Of a DNA stretch of 64,000 bases, positions 42,685 through 51,637 are shown one piece after another. Positions within the stretch are counted from its first letter, which is position 1; every line of letters begins with the position of its first letter. Made by a program: the position numbers and the translations under genes. The DNA comes from Flavobacteriales bacterium (GTDB taxonomy: Bacteria; Bacteroidota; Bacteroidia; Flavobacteriales_F; PHOS-HE28). The stretch spans positions 248,001 through 312,000 of the forward strand of contig JACJZJ010000005.1 in assembly GCA_020635675.1 (NCBI GenBank). Direction: 5' to 3'. The notes under the pieces are model-generated. The model did not search any database, was not told where the DNA came from, and saw nothing but the letters and a program-made list of their open reading frames with translations.

Positions 42685-43317
42685 ATGAAAGACCTGCTCT
42701 CCTTTGGCCTGGTGGTGTTCACGGGGTTCTTCGCCATCATGAACCCCATCGCCAACGTCCCCATCTTCTCCTCCTTGGTGGAGGGTGCGGATCAGGCCAC
42801 ACGGCGCCAGATCAGTCGAAGGGCCACTGGCATCGCCTTCCTGATCGTACTGGTGTTCGTGGTGTTGGGCCGGTCCATCTTCGAACTGTTCGGCATCACC
42901 ATCCCCGCGTTCAAGATCACCGGTGGCATCCTGATCTTCTTCGTGGGCTTCGAGATGCTTCGTTCGCAGAGGTCGACGGTGACGCATCTTCAGGAACCTC
43001 ATCTGGACGAGAACATCGCCATCTCCCCCCTCGCCATCCCTATCCTGGCGGGGCCGGGAACGATCGTCACGGCGATGAACTTCGTGGCGAAGGGTGGAAC
43101 GGAGCACATCGCCATCGTGATCGGTGTTTTCGCCATGATGTGCGTGCTGACGCATGCGGCCTTTCTTCTGAGCGGAAGCATCGTGAAGCGGCTGGGCAAC
43201 AATGTGATCACGGTGATCAGCAAGATCATGGGCCTCATCATCGCGATCATCGGCACCAGCATGGTGATCGACGGCATCCGAACGGCCTTTGGTATGGTGG
43301 GGCGGGCCACAGGCTGA
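42685..43317 (+). CDS. MarC family integral membrane protein
   Basis: 210 aa with six hydrophobic segments. It opens with the family's FTGFFAIMNPIANVPIF and continues FKITGGILIFFVGFEML and ISPLAIPILAGPGTIVTAMN, all MarC hallmarks. Despite the name, a role in drug resistance is not established. A TATCTTGT -7-like element lies 20 nt upstream of the ATG at 42685. Confidence 0.92.
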   Translation: MKDLLSFGLVVFTGFFAIMNPIANVPIFSSLVEGADQATRRQISRRATGIAFLIVLVFVVLGRSIFELFGITIPAFKITGGILIFFVGFEMLRSQRSTVTHLQEPHLDENIAISPLAIPILAGPGTIVTAMNFVAKGGTEHIAIVIGVFAMMCVLTHAAFLLSGSIVKRLGNNVITVISKIMGLIIAIIGTSMVIDGIRTAFGMVGRATG

Positions 43318-43426
43318 CCCGCCGACGATTGCCATCCGGGCGCGTGCGGTGTCGTTCCTTTCCACTAGATGCCACGGGAACATCCGGTCCACGTCCCGTC
43401 GGACGACCGTGGGGTTAGCTTTAGCA

Positions 43427-43447
43427 GCCGCCCCATGAAGGGGCGGC
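43427..43447 (+). terminator. GC-rich hairpin between marC and the FAD oxidoreductase
   Basis: GCCGCCCC (43427-43434) pairs perfectly with GGGGCGGC (43440-43447) around ATGAA. There is no T run after it. It also lies just after a TAGCTTTA promoter-like string (43416-43423), so it could instead be a leader hairpin of the next gene. Confidence 0.4.
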
Positions 43448-43459
43448 GATCCCCGATCG

Positions 43460-44803
43460 ATGTTCGTACAGAACTACTGGTTCACCACCTTGCTGGAGCA
43501 CGACTACCCCACGTGCCCTCCGCTCATGCAGGACATCACCTGCGATGTGCTCGTGGTAGGCGGTGGCATGAGCGGCGTCTCGTGTGCGGCCGCGCTTATG
43601 GACAAGGGGCTGGACGTGGTGCTGGTGGAGAAGAACATCCTGGGCGGAAGCTCCAGCGGCCGCAGCGCGGGTTTCCTCACGCCGGACAGTGAACTGGAGC
43701 TATCGCAGCTCGTGCGTCGCTTTGGTCTCCAGGGCGCGCGGGCCATCTGGGAGGTGCCGGTGAAGGGCATCGCCTTGATCAAGGAGCACGTGGAACGCTT
43801 CGACATTGCCTGCGACTTCCGCCGGCAGGACTCGCTCTTCGTCGGCATCGGCAAGGGGGGCAAGAAGGATGTGCAGGACGAATTCGACTGCCGCAGGCAG
43901 GTGGGCTTCACCGACCAGCTCATCTACGACCGGCAGGAGCTCGAACACCACATCGGCTCCGTGGGCTTCACCGGCGCGGTGCGCTACAGCAACACGTACG
44001 GCATCGACTCGCTGCAATACCTGCAGGGCATGAAGCGCGTGCTGCTCGAGCGCGGGGTGCGCGTCTTCGAGAACACCGAGATCCGGTCGCTGGAAGGGAA
44101 CACCGCGCACGGCCACGCGGGCTGCATCAAGGCAGGTCAGGTGGTGGTGGCCATCGACAAGATGACCCACCGCTTCGCGCCGTTGGCCGATGAGGTGTTC
44201 CATGCGCAGACCTTCCTCAGCATCAGCGAGCCGCTGAGCGATGCCGATGTGGCCCGCCTCTTCCCCGGGGGCGAGGAGTTCCAGATGTGGGACAGCACGC
44301 TGGTCTACTCCTATTGGCGGCTGGTGGCGGGGAACCGCCTGCTGCTCGGCGGCGGCAACGGCATCACCACCTTCCTACCCAACGCGTGGTACCATGCGGA
44401 TGTGATCGATGGCGTGCACAAGCGCTTCAAGTCGCACTTCCCGTTCCTGAAGGAGCTGCACTTTCCGCAGTACTGGCCGGGGCGTATCGATACCTCGCGC
44501 GACCTGCTGCCGATCATCGTGAAGGACCGCACGAACCCCACGGTGCACTTCATCCAAGGCGTGGTGGGCCTCCCCTGGGCCAGTTTCTCGGGGCACTTCG
44601 TCGCGGCGAACATCCTCGGGACCGCCACGGCGGAGGATCAGCGCTACTACACGTATTTCACCGATCGGCGCCGCTTCGCCTTCCCGGTATGGCTGGAGAA
44701 GGTGATCGGCAAGCCCGCCCTCTTCGCCATGAACAACGGTTGGGCCAAGTACTACCAGGTGGACAAGGGCCACGAGCCCGGCTATCGCGACAACGAGTTC
44801 TGA
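43460..44803 (+). CDS. FAD-dependent oxidoreductase (DAO/glycine-oxidase-like)
   Basis: 447 aa. The FAD-binding motif VLVVGGGMSGVSCAAAL is near residues 31-47, with VLVEKNILGGSSSGRSAGFLT immediately after, as in the DadA/PuuB-type family. The C-terminal half has YSYWRLVAGNRLLLGGGNG and FIQGVVGLPWASFSGHFVAANILG, closing the FAD site. The N-terminal FVQNYWFTTLLEHDYP is typical of PuuB-like proteins that oxidise amines or amino acids. The substrate is unknown. Confidence 0.88.
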   Translation: MFVQNYWFTTLLEHDYPTCPPLMQDITCDVLVVGGGMSGVSCAAALMDKGLDVVLVEKNILGGSSSGRSAGFLTPDSELELSQLVRRFGLQGARAIWEVPVKGIALIKEHVERFDIACDFRRQDSLFVGIGKGGKKDVQDEFDCRRQVGFTDQLIYDRQELEHHIGSVGFTGAVRYSNTYGIDSLQYLQGMKRVLLERGVRVFENTEIRSLEGNTAHGHAGCIKAGQVVVAIDKMTHRFAPLADEVFHAQTFLSISEPLSDADVARLFPGGEEFQMWDSTLVYSYWRLVAGNRLLLGGGNGITTFLPNAWYHADVIDGVHKRFKSHFPFLKELHFPQYWPGRIDTSRDLLPIIVKDRTNPTVHFIQGVVGLPWASFSGHFVAANILGTATAEDQRYYTYFTDRRRFAFPVWLEKVIGKPALFAMNNGWAKYYQVDKGHEPGYRDNEF

Positions 44804-44820
44804 CAGCGACGCCGCGCACC

Positions 44821-45708
44821 TCACCCGCCCACCTTCACCTCCTTGTCGAAGAGGTTCACCCCACCCTTCACGCCGAAATCCAGGGTGGTCACCGGATAGG
44901 CGATGGAAATGCCCTGCTGCGCGAAGCCCTCCTTCACTGCGATGATGGCCTCGCTCATGGCCCGTTGCATGTCGTTGTTGTTGTTGAAACGGATCCAGAA
45001 GCGCACCTGGAAGTCGTAGGTGGAGTTGCCGATCTCGGTGAAGTACAGGTCCACGTCCTCGCCGGGCAGCGCATCGGGTAGTTGCTTCACCGCTTGGAGG
45101 GCCACGGTGCGCACATGGCGCAGGTCGTCGCCGTAGGACACGCCGCACCTGAGGATGACACGTAGCTTGCCGTACGTGGAGAAGTTGGTGAAGGTGTTGT
45201 TGTAGATGATCTGGTTGGGTACGAAGACCTCCTGTCCGGGAACGGTCTTGATGGAAGTGGTGAGCCATCCGAGCTCCACCACGGTCCCGTACGTGCCGTC
45301 GATCAGCACCCAATCACCGGTGGAGAACGGATGCTGGAAGCGCAGCAGCAGCCCGGCGAAGGCGTTCGAGGCGATGTCCTTGAAGGCGAAACCCGCGATG
45401 ATGCCCACGATGCCAGCGCCGGCGATGAGCTTGGTGAGCACCTGCTCCAGTCCCACCACCTGCAGAGCGATGAACGCGCCGGACAGGACGAAGAAGGCGT
45501 AGACCATTCCGGCGAAGATCCGCGCCAGGTGGGGGTTCGATCGGAAGATCCGCGGCCCGGAGCGCAGGGCGATGGCGCGCGCCACCCGGCCCGCGAGCAC
45601 GAACGCGATCAGCAGGACCACCGCCATCACCAGCTTGGGCACCAGGTCCAGCGTGGCCACTTCCCAATGCGCCATGATGCGCTCCATCATCGATACATCA
45701 CGTTCCAT
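44821..45708 (-). CDS. MscS family mechanosensitive ion channel
   Basis: 295 aa with three N-terminal membrane helices. The pore-lining TM3 is GAGIVGIIAGFAFKDIASNAFAG, followed by the beta domain (FSTGDWVLIDGTYGTVVELGW; VFVPNQIIYNNTFTNFS). The C-terminal vestibule domain ends KEVKVGG. Length is close to small MscS (286 aa). It releases solutes on osmotic down-shock. It converges with the oxidoreductase gene and has a TAAGTTGG promoter element 9 nt upstream. Confidence 0.94.
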   Translation of the reverse strand: MERDVSMMERIMAHWEVATLDLVPKLVMAVVLLIAFVLAGRVARAIALRSGPRIFRSNPHLARIFAGMVYAFFVLSGAFIALQVVGLEQVLTKLIAGAGIVGIIAGFAFKDIASNAFAGLLLRFQHPFSTGDWVLIDGTYGTVVELGWLTTSIKTVPGQEVFVPNQIIYNNTFTNFSTYGKLRVILRCGVSYGDDLRHVRTVALQAVKQLPDALPGEDVDLYFTEIGNSTYDFQVRFWIRFNNNNDMQRAMSEAIIAVKEGFAQQGISIAYPVTTLDFGVKGGVNLFDKEVKVGG

Positions 45709-45717
45709 GTATGCGGT

Positions 45718-45725
45718 CCAACTTA
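45718..45725 (-). promoter_or_regulatory. -7 element TAAGTTGG upstream of mscS
   Basis: On the minus strand, TAnnTTnG ending 9 nt before the mscS ATG; suggests a very short leader. Confidence 0.4.
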
Positions 45726-45744
45726 GGTCATTTCATGTGGCGCA

Positions 45745-47064
45745 TCACCCATTCTCCCTTGCGCCCTCGCTCCGTTTGTACCCCCACTCCATTGCGAAAC
45801 AGGCGCCGATGATGCCCGCGGAAAGCAGAACGCCCGTCAGGTCGTCGGTGACTTCCTGATGAACGAGTACGGCCAGAGCGATGAAGCACAGAATGGCCCC
45901 CGAGAGCGGGATGGCGCGCCGCGCTCCGATGGCGCGGTGCAGTTTGACGCCGACGATGTTCACGATGCCGAAGATCCCGATGAAGCCGATGCTGCCCGCG
46001 GTGGAGATGCTCTCCAGGCCGAAGGCGTTCACCACGATGACGGTGGCCACGGCGGTGATCAGCAGGCCGATCGGCTGGCCCCATAGGCGCGCGGTGAAAT
46101 GCTTCGGCAGTTCATCGTCCTCAGCGATCTCGTTGTTGACCCGGCTGCCGCCCAGGAGCGAGGCGTTGATCGCGGAGAAGGTGGAGATCAGTGCGGCGAT
46201 GGTGATGATCGTGAAGCCCACCTGCCCCAGAACCGGCCTGGCGGCCTCAGCCAGCACGTAGTCCTGTGCCTTCGCCACGCGATCGAACGCCAGCGAGCCC
46301 ACCGTCACGATGGCGATCACGATGTACAACAACATCACGAAGATCACAGCGCCGTAGTAGGCCCGCGGGATGTTCCGCTGCGGCGACACGATGTCCGGCG
46401 CCGCGTTCGCGATCAACTCGAACCCCTCATAGGCCACGAAGATGACCATGGCGCCGGCGAACAGTTTCAGCGGGCTCTCCCATTGATCGAAGGCCAGTTG
46501 ACCGACGTTGGGATCGGAGAACAGCCCGTACACCCCGATGCCGACGAAACCCAGCAGGATCACCAGCTTGATGATCACCGCGTACGATTCGATCCGGCCC
46601 ACCACCGCGATGCTGTAGTAGTTGATCACCGTGGCCAGCACGATGATGGCGGTGGCGTAGATGTGGAAGTCGAACGACCGGTCGCCCGTGATCGACAGCA
46701 GGTTGGGCGCGTACGAACCGAACGCCGAGGCATAGAGGGACAGCATGATGATGTAGCTGACCCAGAGCAGGTTGTTGATGGCACCGCTGAAGACCGTGGT
46801 GCCGAAGCCCTGATCGATGAAGCGTACCGTGCCGCCACTGTCGGGATAGGCCAGCGACAACTTCACATAGCTGTAGGATGTGATCAGGGCGATGCAACCG
46901 GCGATCAGGAAGGCCACCGGCGTGCCGCCCTTCGCCAGCGAAACCGCGAGGCCCAGCACGGCGAAGATGCCGCCGCCCACCATCCCCCCGATCCCGATCG
47001 AGATCGCCTCCTTCAGGCCGATCCGGCCCTGTCCCGTGCGCTGTTCCTGGCGTGTCGCTGCCAC
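45745..47064 (-). CDS. APC-superfamily amino acid permease
   Basis: 439 aa from a GTG at 47064. AAGCTTCG ends 4 nt before this codon, matching the leaderless layout seen at other genes, and the longer upstream frame is Arg-rich and not coding-like. About 12 membrane helices. The APC motif is LKEAISIGIGGMVGGGIFAVLG in TM1, with FVAYEGFELIANAAPDI in TM6. Similar to putrescine/amino-acid permeases; substrate not determinable. Confidence 0.88.
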   Translation of the reverse strand: MAATRQEQRTGQGRIGLKEAISIGIGGMVGGGIFAVLGLAVSLAKGGTPVAFLIAGCIALITSYSYVKLSLAYPDSGGTVRFIDQGFGTTVFSGAINNLLWVSYIIMLSLYASAFGSYAPNLLSITGDRSFDFHIYATAIIVLATVINYYSIAVVGRIESYAVIIKLVILLGFVGIGVYGLFSDPNVGQLAFDQWESPLKLFAGAMVIFVAYEGFELIANAAPDIVSPQRNIPRAYYGAVIFVMLLYIVIAIVTVGSLAFDRVAKAQDYVLAEAARPVLGQVGFTIITIAALISTFSAINASLLGGSRVNNEIAEDDELPKHFTARLWGQPIGLLITAVATVIVVNAFGLESISTAGSIGFIGIFGIVNIVGVKLHRAIGARRAIPLSGAILCFIALAVLVHQEVTDDLTGVLLSAGIIGACFAMEWGYKRSEGARENG

Positions 47065-47270
47065 TCGCCGAAGCTTTGACCCGCGAGCGACCGGTGACCG
47101 TCGCCCAGGGCATGGCGCCCAAGATAGCCGCGCCCAACCTGATCGCCGCCTCATCCGTGTCGATCGGTGGTCCATATCCGAGAACAACGCCATCCACGCA
47201 TCATTCACGGTTCCTTCCTCCTACACGGTGTCCAGCGCAATTGCCCAACTTTGACGCATACGCCGCCACC

Positions 47271-47714
47271 ATGCCTTCCAAACCCAAGGCCGCGCCGAAG
47301 AAGGCCGCAAGGCCCAGGCCCGCAAAGCTCCTCTCCGGCGGCAACCCGCAGGTGGCCAAAGCCGACGGACATGCGCCGGTGCAGGCCTATATCGCGGCGG
47401 TGCCGGGCTGGAAAAAGAACGTGTGTCGGCAGCTGGATGCGCTGATCGTCCGCACGGTGCCCGGCGTGCAGAAGGCCGTCAAATGGAACTCGCCGTTCTA
47501 TGGCGTACCCGGCCAGGGCTGGTTCGCCTCGTTCCATGTTTTCACCAACTATGTCAAGCTCACCTTCTTCAAGGGAACTTCGCTCGATCCCGTACCGTCC
47601 GGTGGGGCTGCGCAGGAAGGGCGGTGGATCAACATCGGTCCGGATGGTTTCGATGAGAAACAGCTCACCCGATGGATCAAGCAGGCCGCGAAGATCCCCG
47701 GATGGATGGCTTGA
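47271..47714 (+). CDS. DUF1801 domain protein
   Basis: 147 aa. An N-terminal Ala/Lys/Pro-rich tail (KPKAAPKKAARPRPAK) is followed by the DUF1801 fold: VCRQLDALIVRTVPGVQKAVKWNSPFYGV, then VKLTFFKGTSLDP and INIGPDGFDEKQLTRWIKQA. Small cytoplasmic protein of unknown role. Lies 19 bp before a related-fold gene, so probably co-transcribed. Confidence 0.85.
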   Translation: MPSKPKAAPKKAARPRPAKLLSGGNPQVAKADGHAPVQAYIAAVPGWKKNVCRQLDALIVRTVPGVQKAVKWNSPFYGVPGQGWFASFHVFTNYVKLTFFKGTSLDPVPSGGAAQEGRWINIGPDGFDEKQLTRWIKQAAKIPGWMA

Positions 47715-47733
47715 ACACGATCACGCGCGACGC

Positions 47734-48312
47734 ATGAACCCCAAGGTCGACTGGTTCTTCAAGAAGCCCACGCCGTGGCAGGCCGCCTATGCGCTCCTGC
47801 GCGACATCGCCCTGGACAGCGGCCTCACCGAGGAGCTGAAGTGGGGGCATCCGTGCTACACCATGAAAGGGAAGAACGTCTTTCTGATCCACGGCTTCAA
47901 GGACTATTGCGCCCTGCTCTTCCACAAGGGCGCGCTCCTGAAGGACGACCACGGGATACTTGTGCAGCAGACGGCCAACGTGCAGAGCGCGCGGCAGGTA
48001 CGGTTCACCGGCGTCCAGGAGATCCGGAAGCTCACGCCCGTGCTACGGTCCTACATCCAGGAGGCCATCGCCCTGGAGAAGGCCGGGATCAAGGTGGCTT
48101 TGAAGAAGACCTCCGAGTTCGTCATGCCCGAGGAGTTCGCGCGCAGGTTGAAGGAGTTCCCCGCGTTGAAGAAGGCCTTCCAGTCGCTCACCCCCGGACG
48201 GCAGCGCGGCTACCTCCTCCATTTCTCGTCCGCCAAACGTTCCGAGACCCGCGAGGCACGCATCGCGAAGAACATGGAGCGGATCATGGAGGGGAAGGGG
48301 TTGGATGACTGA
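47734..48312 (+). CDS. YdeI/OmpD-associated family protein (DUF1801-like plus C-terminal YdeI repeat)
   Basis: 192 aa. The N-terminal DUF1801-like region is TEELKWGHPCYTMKGKNVFLIHGFKDYCALLFHKG. The C-terminal YdeI region is VMPEEFARRLKEFPALKKAFQSLTPGRQRGYLLHFSSAKRSETR, where the 'TPGRQRGYLLHFSSAK' string is diagnostic. Function unknown; often found next to stress genes. Same strand and 19 bp behind the DUF1801 gene. Confidence 0.88.
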   Translation: MNPKVDWFFKKPTPWQAAYALLRDIALDSGLTEELKWGHPCYTMKGKNVFLIHGFKDYCALLFHKGALLKDDHGILVQQTANVQSARQVRFTGVQEIRKLTPVLRSYIQEAIALEKAGIKVALKKTSEFVMPEEFARRLKEFPALKKAFQSLTPGRQRGYLLHFSSAKRSETREARIAKNMERIMEGKGLDD

Positions 48313-48367
48313 ACCATGGCTTCCCCGGTGCGTTCCGGTACCGCGGTCGATCCTCATCGAACAATGA

Positions 48368-48375
48368 TACCTTGT
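48368..48375 (+). promoter_or_regulatory. -7 element TACCTTGT, 4 nt before the Crp/Fnr gene
   Basis: A TAnnTT-like box ending 4 nt before the ATG at 48380; predicts a leaderless mRNA. Confidence 0.45.
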
Positions 48376-48379
48376 CCAC

Positions 48380-48994
48380 ATGGGTGGCACACCCGGCACC
48401 GATGTACGCGCGCACCCGCGGGTGGACTTGCGGCATGTGCTGTCCGCGCTGACACCGGTGGACGACGAGGCGTGGAAAGCCTTCGCGCCCCTGCTCGAAC
48501 CGGTGGGATGGAAGAAGGACGCGCACCTGGTGCGTCCGGGTGAGCGTGTGCGCCATGCCCATTTCCTCGAGGAGGGCATCGTGCGCGTGTACCACAGCCA
48601 TGGCGGCACCGAGTACAATAAGACCTTCTTTGTGGCGGGCATGTTCCCCACGGCGCTTACCGCGCTGCTGACCAACACGCCCTGCCGGCTGGGCTTCCAG
48701 GCCCTCACACCCGCCCGCACCCTGCGCTTTCCGTTCGCCGCGTTCCAGGACCTGTTCGTGGAGCACCGCTGCCTGGAGACGATCATGCGGCGCGTGCTGG
48801 AGATCGAGTGGAGCAACAAGGAACGTCACGACATCCGGATGGTGACGGAGGATGCCACGGCGAACTACCTGACCTTCCGCAAAGAGCTACCGGGTCTGGA
48901 GGATCTGGTGCCGCAGTACCACATCGCCTCCTACCTGGGGGTGACGCCCGTGCAGCTGAGCCGCATCCGCGCGAAGCTGGTGGGACGCGGCTGA
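48380..48994 (+). CDS. Crp/Fnr family transcriptional regulator
   Basis: 204 aa. The cyclic-nucleotide-binding-like jelly roll (residues ~30-140) has HLVRPGERVRHAHFLEEGIVRVYH and KTFFVAGMFPTA; the phosphate-binding Arg of true CRP is not obvious. The C-terminal helix-turn-helix is HIASYLGVTPVQLSRIRAKL. No Fnr-type cysteine cluster. It is upstream of a same-strand run of four genes (49069-51594) that it may control. Ligand unknown; cAMP is attractive given the nine cyclase and kinase genes in this window. Confidence 0.88.
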   Translation: MGGTPGTDVRAHPRVDLRHVLSALTPVDDEAWKAFAPLLEPVGWKKDAHLVRPGERVRHAHFLEEGIVRVYHSHGGTEYNKTFFVAGMFPTALTALLTNTPCRLGFQALTPARTLRFPFAAFQDLFVEHRCLETIMRRVLEIEWSNKERHDIRMVTEDATANYLTFRKELPGLEDLVPQYHIASYLGVTPVQLSRIRAKLVGRG

Positions 48995-49068
48995 GGGCAT
49001 TCCTTAACCCATGTAAATGACCGGCGCCTGGGTGCCCGGGACTTTTGTCCCCACAACACCCATGCACC

Positions 49069-49356
49069 ATGAACACCCCGCATCTCCTCCCCTTCTCCCA
49101 CTACGCCACGGCCTTCCTCGTCAGCCTGGCGGTGATGGTCTTCGTTGACATCATCCTCGGTCCGCGTGCCGAATACCTGAACGCCTACACGCTCCTGAAG
49201 CAGCTGGTCGGGCTGAGGTCCGGCATGCCCTCTACCATGGCCGTGAAGCAATACGGCCTTTTCGGCGCCATGCTGCTGATGGTCGCCATCAACGCGATCG
49301 CCGGAGCGCTCCTGCTGCATGTCGTCGCCTTGTTCCACCGCTTTCCCAACACCTGA
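49069..49356 (+). CDS. Hypothetical small membrane protein
   Basis: 95 aa with two hydrophobic segments (YATAFLVSLAVMVFVDIILG and LFGAMLLMVAINAIAGALLL). No family recognised. It is 74 bp after the Crp/Fnr gene and 5 bp before the beta-barrel gene, so it is part of the same probable operon. The start is the ATG at 49069; the overlapping ATG at 49062 is out of frame. Confidence 0.7.
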   Translation: MNTPHLLPFSHYATAFLVSLAVMVFVDIILGPRAEYLNAYTLLKQLVGLRSGMPSTMAVKQYGLFGAMLLMVAINAIAGALLLHVVALFHRFPNT

Positions 49357-49361
49357 TCACC

Positions 49362-50057
49362 ATGAAACACGTGCTCACCTCCCTTCTCCTTTCGCTGCCC
49401 GTCGCGCTGAGCGCGGAACAACACGGGTTGCCCGGTGGCACCTGGCAGGTCGGCATCGGGCTGGGCGAACTGCCCATGGACGGCAGCTTCAAGCCGAGCT
49501 TCACCTTCGGCTACCACTTCAACGAACACCTCTATGCCGGCGCGATCTATCAGCTGCGCGATGCCATTGAGCGCGGAGGCAGTTCGTTCAATGCGGACGC
49601 TGCGGGCCTGAGCGGCGCCGTGCGTACGCACGAGGATGTCGCCGAGCGCTTTCTGCTGCAGGTGCGCTACACGCCCGTGTTCCGGGGACCTTACCTGAGC
49701 GCGGGTCTGGTGTACAACGGGCAGGACTCGGAGACGATGCGCTTCGACGACCGGACCCGCACGATCGCCGGCGAGCCGGTCACAGGCTCCATCGTTGTCC
49801 GGCAAACGCGACCCGACGGCTGGGGCCTGGCGTTGGGTATCGGTTACCAGTACGATTTCCGGAACGGCTTGAGCGCCGGGTTCGAATGGACCCCGGCCTG
49901 GGGGCAACTGCCTGACCCGCATTACCGGTTCGGGGGAACGGCCGCATTGAGCGCCGAGGACCGGAACGAGTTGGAGCGCCGCATGGACGAGGGCTTCCGC
50001 TCCAGCGTGACCAACCTATACAAGGTCTTCCACCTCGGACTGGCCTATCGCTTCTGA
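49362..50057 (+). CDS. Outer membrane beta-barrel protein
   Basis: 231 aa with signal peptide MKHVLTSLLLSLPVALSA. The rest alternates polar and hydrophobic residues in strand-length runs (FTFGYHFNEHLYAGAIYQL; LLQVRYTPVFRGPYLSAGLVYNG; GLALGIGYQYDFRNGLSAGFEW). It ends in the Phe-terminated signature HLGLAYRF needed for barrel assembly. Resembles small 8-strand OmpW/OmpA-like barrels; substrate unknown. Confidence 0.8.
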   Translation: MKHVLTSLLLSLPVALSAEQHGLPGGTWQVGIGLGELPMDGSFKPSFTFGYHFNEHLYAGAIYQLRDAIERGGSSFNADAAGLSGAVRTHEDVAERFLLQVRYTPVFRGPYLSAGLVYNGQDSETMRFDDRTRTIAGEPVTGSIVVRQTRPDGWGLALGIGYQYDFRNGLSAGFEWTPAWGQLPDPHYRFGGTAALSAEDRNELERRMDEGFRSSVTNLYKVFHLGLAYRF

Positions 50058-50076
50058 ACCATCAAAACGAACGACC

Positions 50077-50850
50077 ATGAACACCCTTGACCTACGCACC
50101 ACCGCCTGGCTAGTGCTGGCGCACGTGGCCTTGATGCTCACCGCCGGGCTCGTGCTGATCATCGCCTTCGACTTCCCGGACATCCTGCGCGCACCGATGG
50201 AGACCACCTTGGAGCTCTTCCACCGCAACCGCCAATGGACCGTGCCCGCGTACTACCTCTTCACCCTTACGGGCATCACCACCATGGGCGTGGTGCTGCT
50301 CCTCTACCGCAGCCTGGACTTCCAACAGAGCACCACGGCCTTCCTGGCCATGGTCTCGGGCGTGCTGTTCGGCCTGACATCCTCGCTCGGCTTTGTGCGG
50401 TGGCCCTTCCTCATGGACCACCTGGCCACACTCTCGGCCAACGCGGGTCCGGAAAGGCTGGAGGACATCCGCCTGGTGTATGAATCGTTCCACCTGTACG
50501 CCGGTGTCTCCGTGGGCGAGAACTTCGCCTTCTGGTTCGAGGCAGCGTGGACCTTCTTCTTCGCGACGGCCATGCTGCGCCGCCCCGGCCACTTCCCCAA
50601 GGTCTTTGCGCGCGTCGGACAAGTTATTGGCCTGGGCACGCTGGTGTACTCGCTGGAGCAGTTCGGCGGGGTGTTCAGCATGCTCGGTCCGGTGAACATG
50701 CTCGTGCATACCGCCCAGCTCGGCTGGCTCGTGGCACTGGCCTTCCTGCTGTTCAATACCGGAACCGCCCGGCAGGGCCGTCTGAGCCTTCCGCAAGCCG
50801 CGACCTCCGTCGGCCTGTTCCTCGTGCTCGCCATCGTCTCCTTCACCTAG
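50077..50850 (+). CDS. DUF4386-like integral membrane protein
   Basis: 257 aa with about seven hydrophobic helices and conserved-looking loops (GFVRWPFLMDHLA; RLEDIRLVYESFHLYAGVSVGEN). The helix pattern and the 'R..YESFH.YAGV..GE' loop resemble the DUF4386 family of uncharacterised membrane proteins. Lies 19 bp after the barrel gene and 12 bp before the SDR in the same operon. Confidence 0.7.
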   Translation: MNTLDLRTTAWLVLAHVALMLTAGLVLIIAFDFPDILRAPMETTLELFHRNRQWTVPAYYLFTLTGITTMGVVLLLYRSLDFQQSTTAFLAMVSGVLFGLTSSLGFVRWPFLMDHLATLSANAGPERLEDIRLVYESFHLYAGVSVGENFAFWFEAAWTFFFATAMLRRPGHFPKVFARVGQVIGLGTLVYSLEQFGGVFSMLGPVNMLVHTAQLGWLVALAFLLFNTGTARQGRLSLPQAATSVGLFLVLAIVSFT

Positions 50851-50862
50851 AACATGACCACC

Positions 50863-51594
50863 ATGCGACTCAACGACCGCATCATCGTGATCACCGGAGG
50901 CACCTCCGGCATCGGCCAATGCCTGGCCCGCACGCTCCGTAACAAGAACAACGAAGTGATCGTGCTCGGTCGCGCCGGCGAAAAGCTGGACCGGATGGCC
51001 GATGAAGGCTTCGCCACTGTGCCCTGCGACCTGGGCCAAGCCGGATCCATCGAGGACGCCGCGCACCAAGTCGCGCAGCGCTGGCCTCGTGTGGACGTGC
51101 TCTTCAACAACGCCGGCGTGCAGTACAACTACGACCTCACCAGCGAGGTGCTGCCGATCGGGCGCATCCACCGGGAGATCGACATCGACCTGTCCGGCCA
51201 GGTCCTGTTCACGCAATTGATGCTGCCGCTGCTTGCGCGATCCGATCGTGCAGTGCTCGTGAACACCACCAGTGGTCTGGGCGCGTATCCCAAAACGGAC
51301 GGCCTGGTGTACAGCGCGGCGAAGGCCGGGATGCGCAGCTTCACCGTCGGGCTGCGCAACGCCCTGCGCGGCACGTCCATTCGCGTGCTGGAATTGATGC
51401 CGCCCGTCACCGACACCGGCATGACGGCCGCGCGCGATGAGCAGAAGATGGACCCGCAGGCCTTCGTGGAAATCGCCCTGCCTCAACTCGAACGGGAACG
51501 GAAGATCGCCACGACCCGACAATTGCGCCTGTTCCTGCTGATCGCGCGTGTGGCACCGGGCCTGGCCAGATGGATCCTGGAGGGGAAGCACTGA
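50863..51594 (+). CDS. Short-chain dehydrogenase/reductase (DltE-like SDR)
   Basis: 243 aa from the ATG at 50863, chosen because its homologue at 8139 starts the same number of residues before the glycine motif; the ATG at 50854 is three codons longer. TGGTSGIG is the cofactor loop, NNAGVQ follows, and the catalytic YSAAKAGMRS supplies Tyr-x-x-x-Lys. The C-terminal ~25 residues are hydrophobic/basic. Substrate unknown. Last gene of the run behind the Crp/Fnr regulator. Confidence 0.9.
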   Translation: MRLNDRIIVITGGTSGIGQCLARTLRNKNNEVIVLGRAGEKLDRMADEGFATVPCDLGQAGSIEDAAHQVAQRWPRVDVLFNNAGVQYNYDLTSEVLPIGRIHREIDIDLSGQVLFTQLMLPLLARSDRAVLVNTTSGLGAYPKTDGLVYSAAKAGMRSFTVGLRNALRGTSIRVLELMPPVTDTGMTAARDEQKMDPQAFVEIALPQLERERKIATTRQLRLFLLIARVAPGLARWILEGKH

Positions 51595-51625
51595 GATGCC
51601 TACTATCCGTTCGGACCAAGCCCGC

Positions 51626-51633
51626 TAACTTCC
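51626..51633 (+). promoter_or_regulatory. -7 element TAACTTCC, 4 nt before the cupin lipoprotein gene
   Basis: A weak TAnnTT match ending 4 nt before the ATG at 51638, in the same layout as other predicted leaderless genes. Confidence 0.35.
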
Positions 51634-51637
51634 CCGG

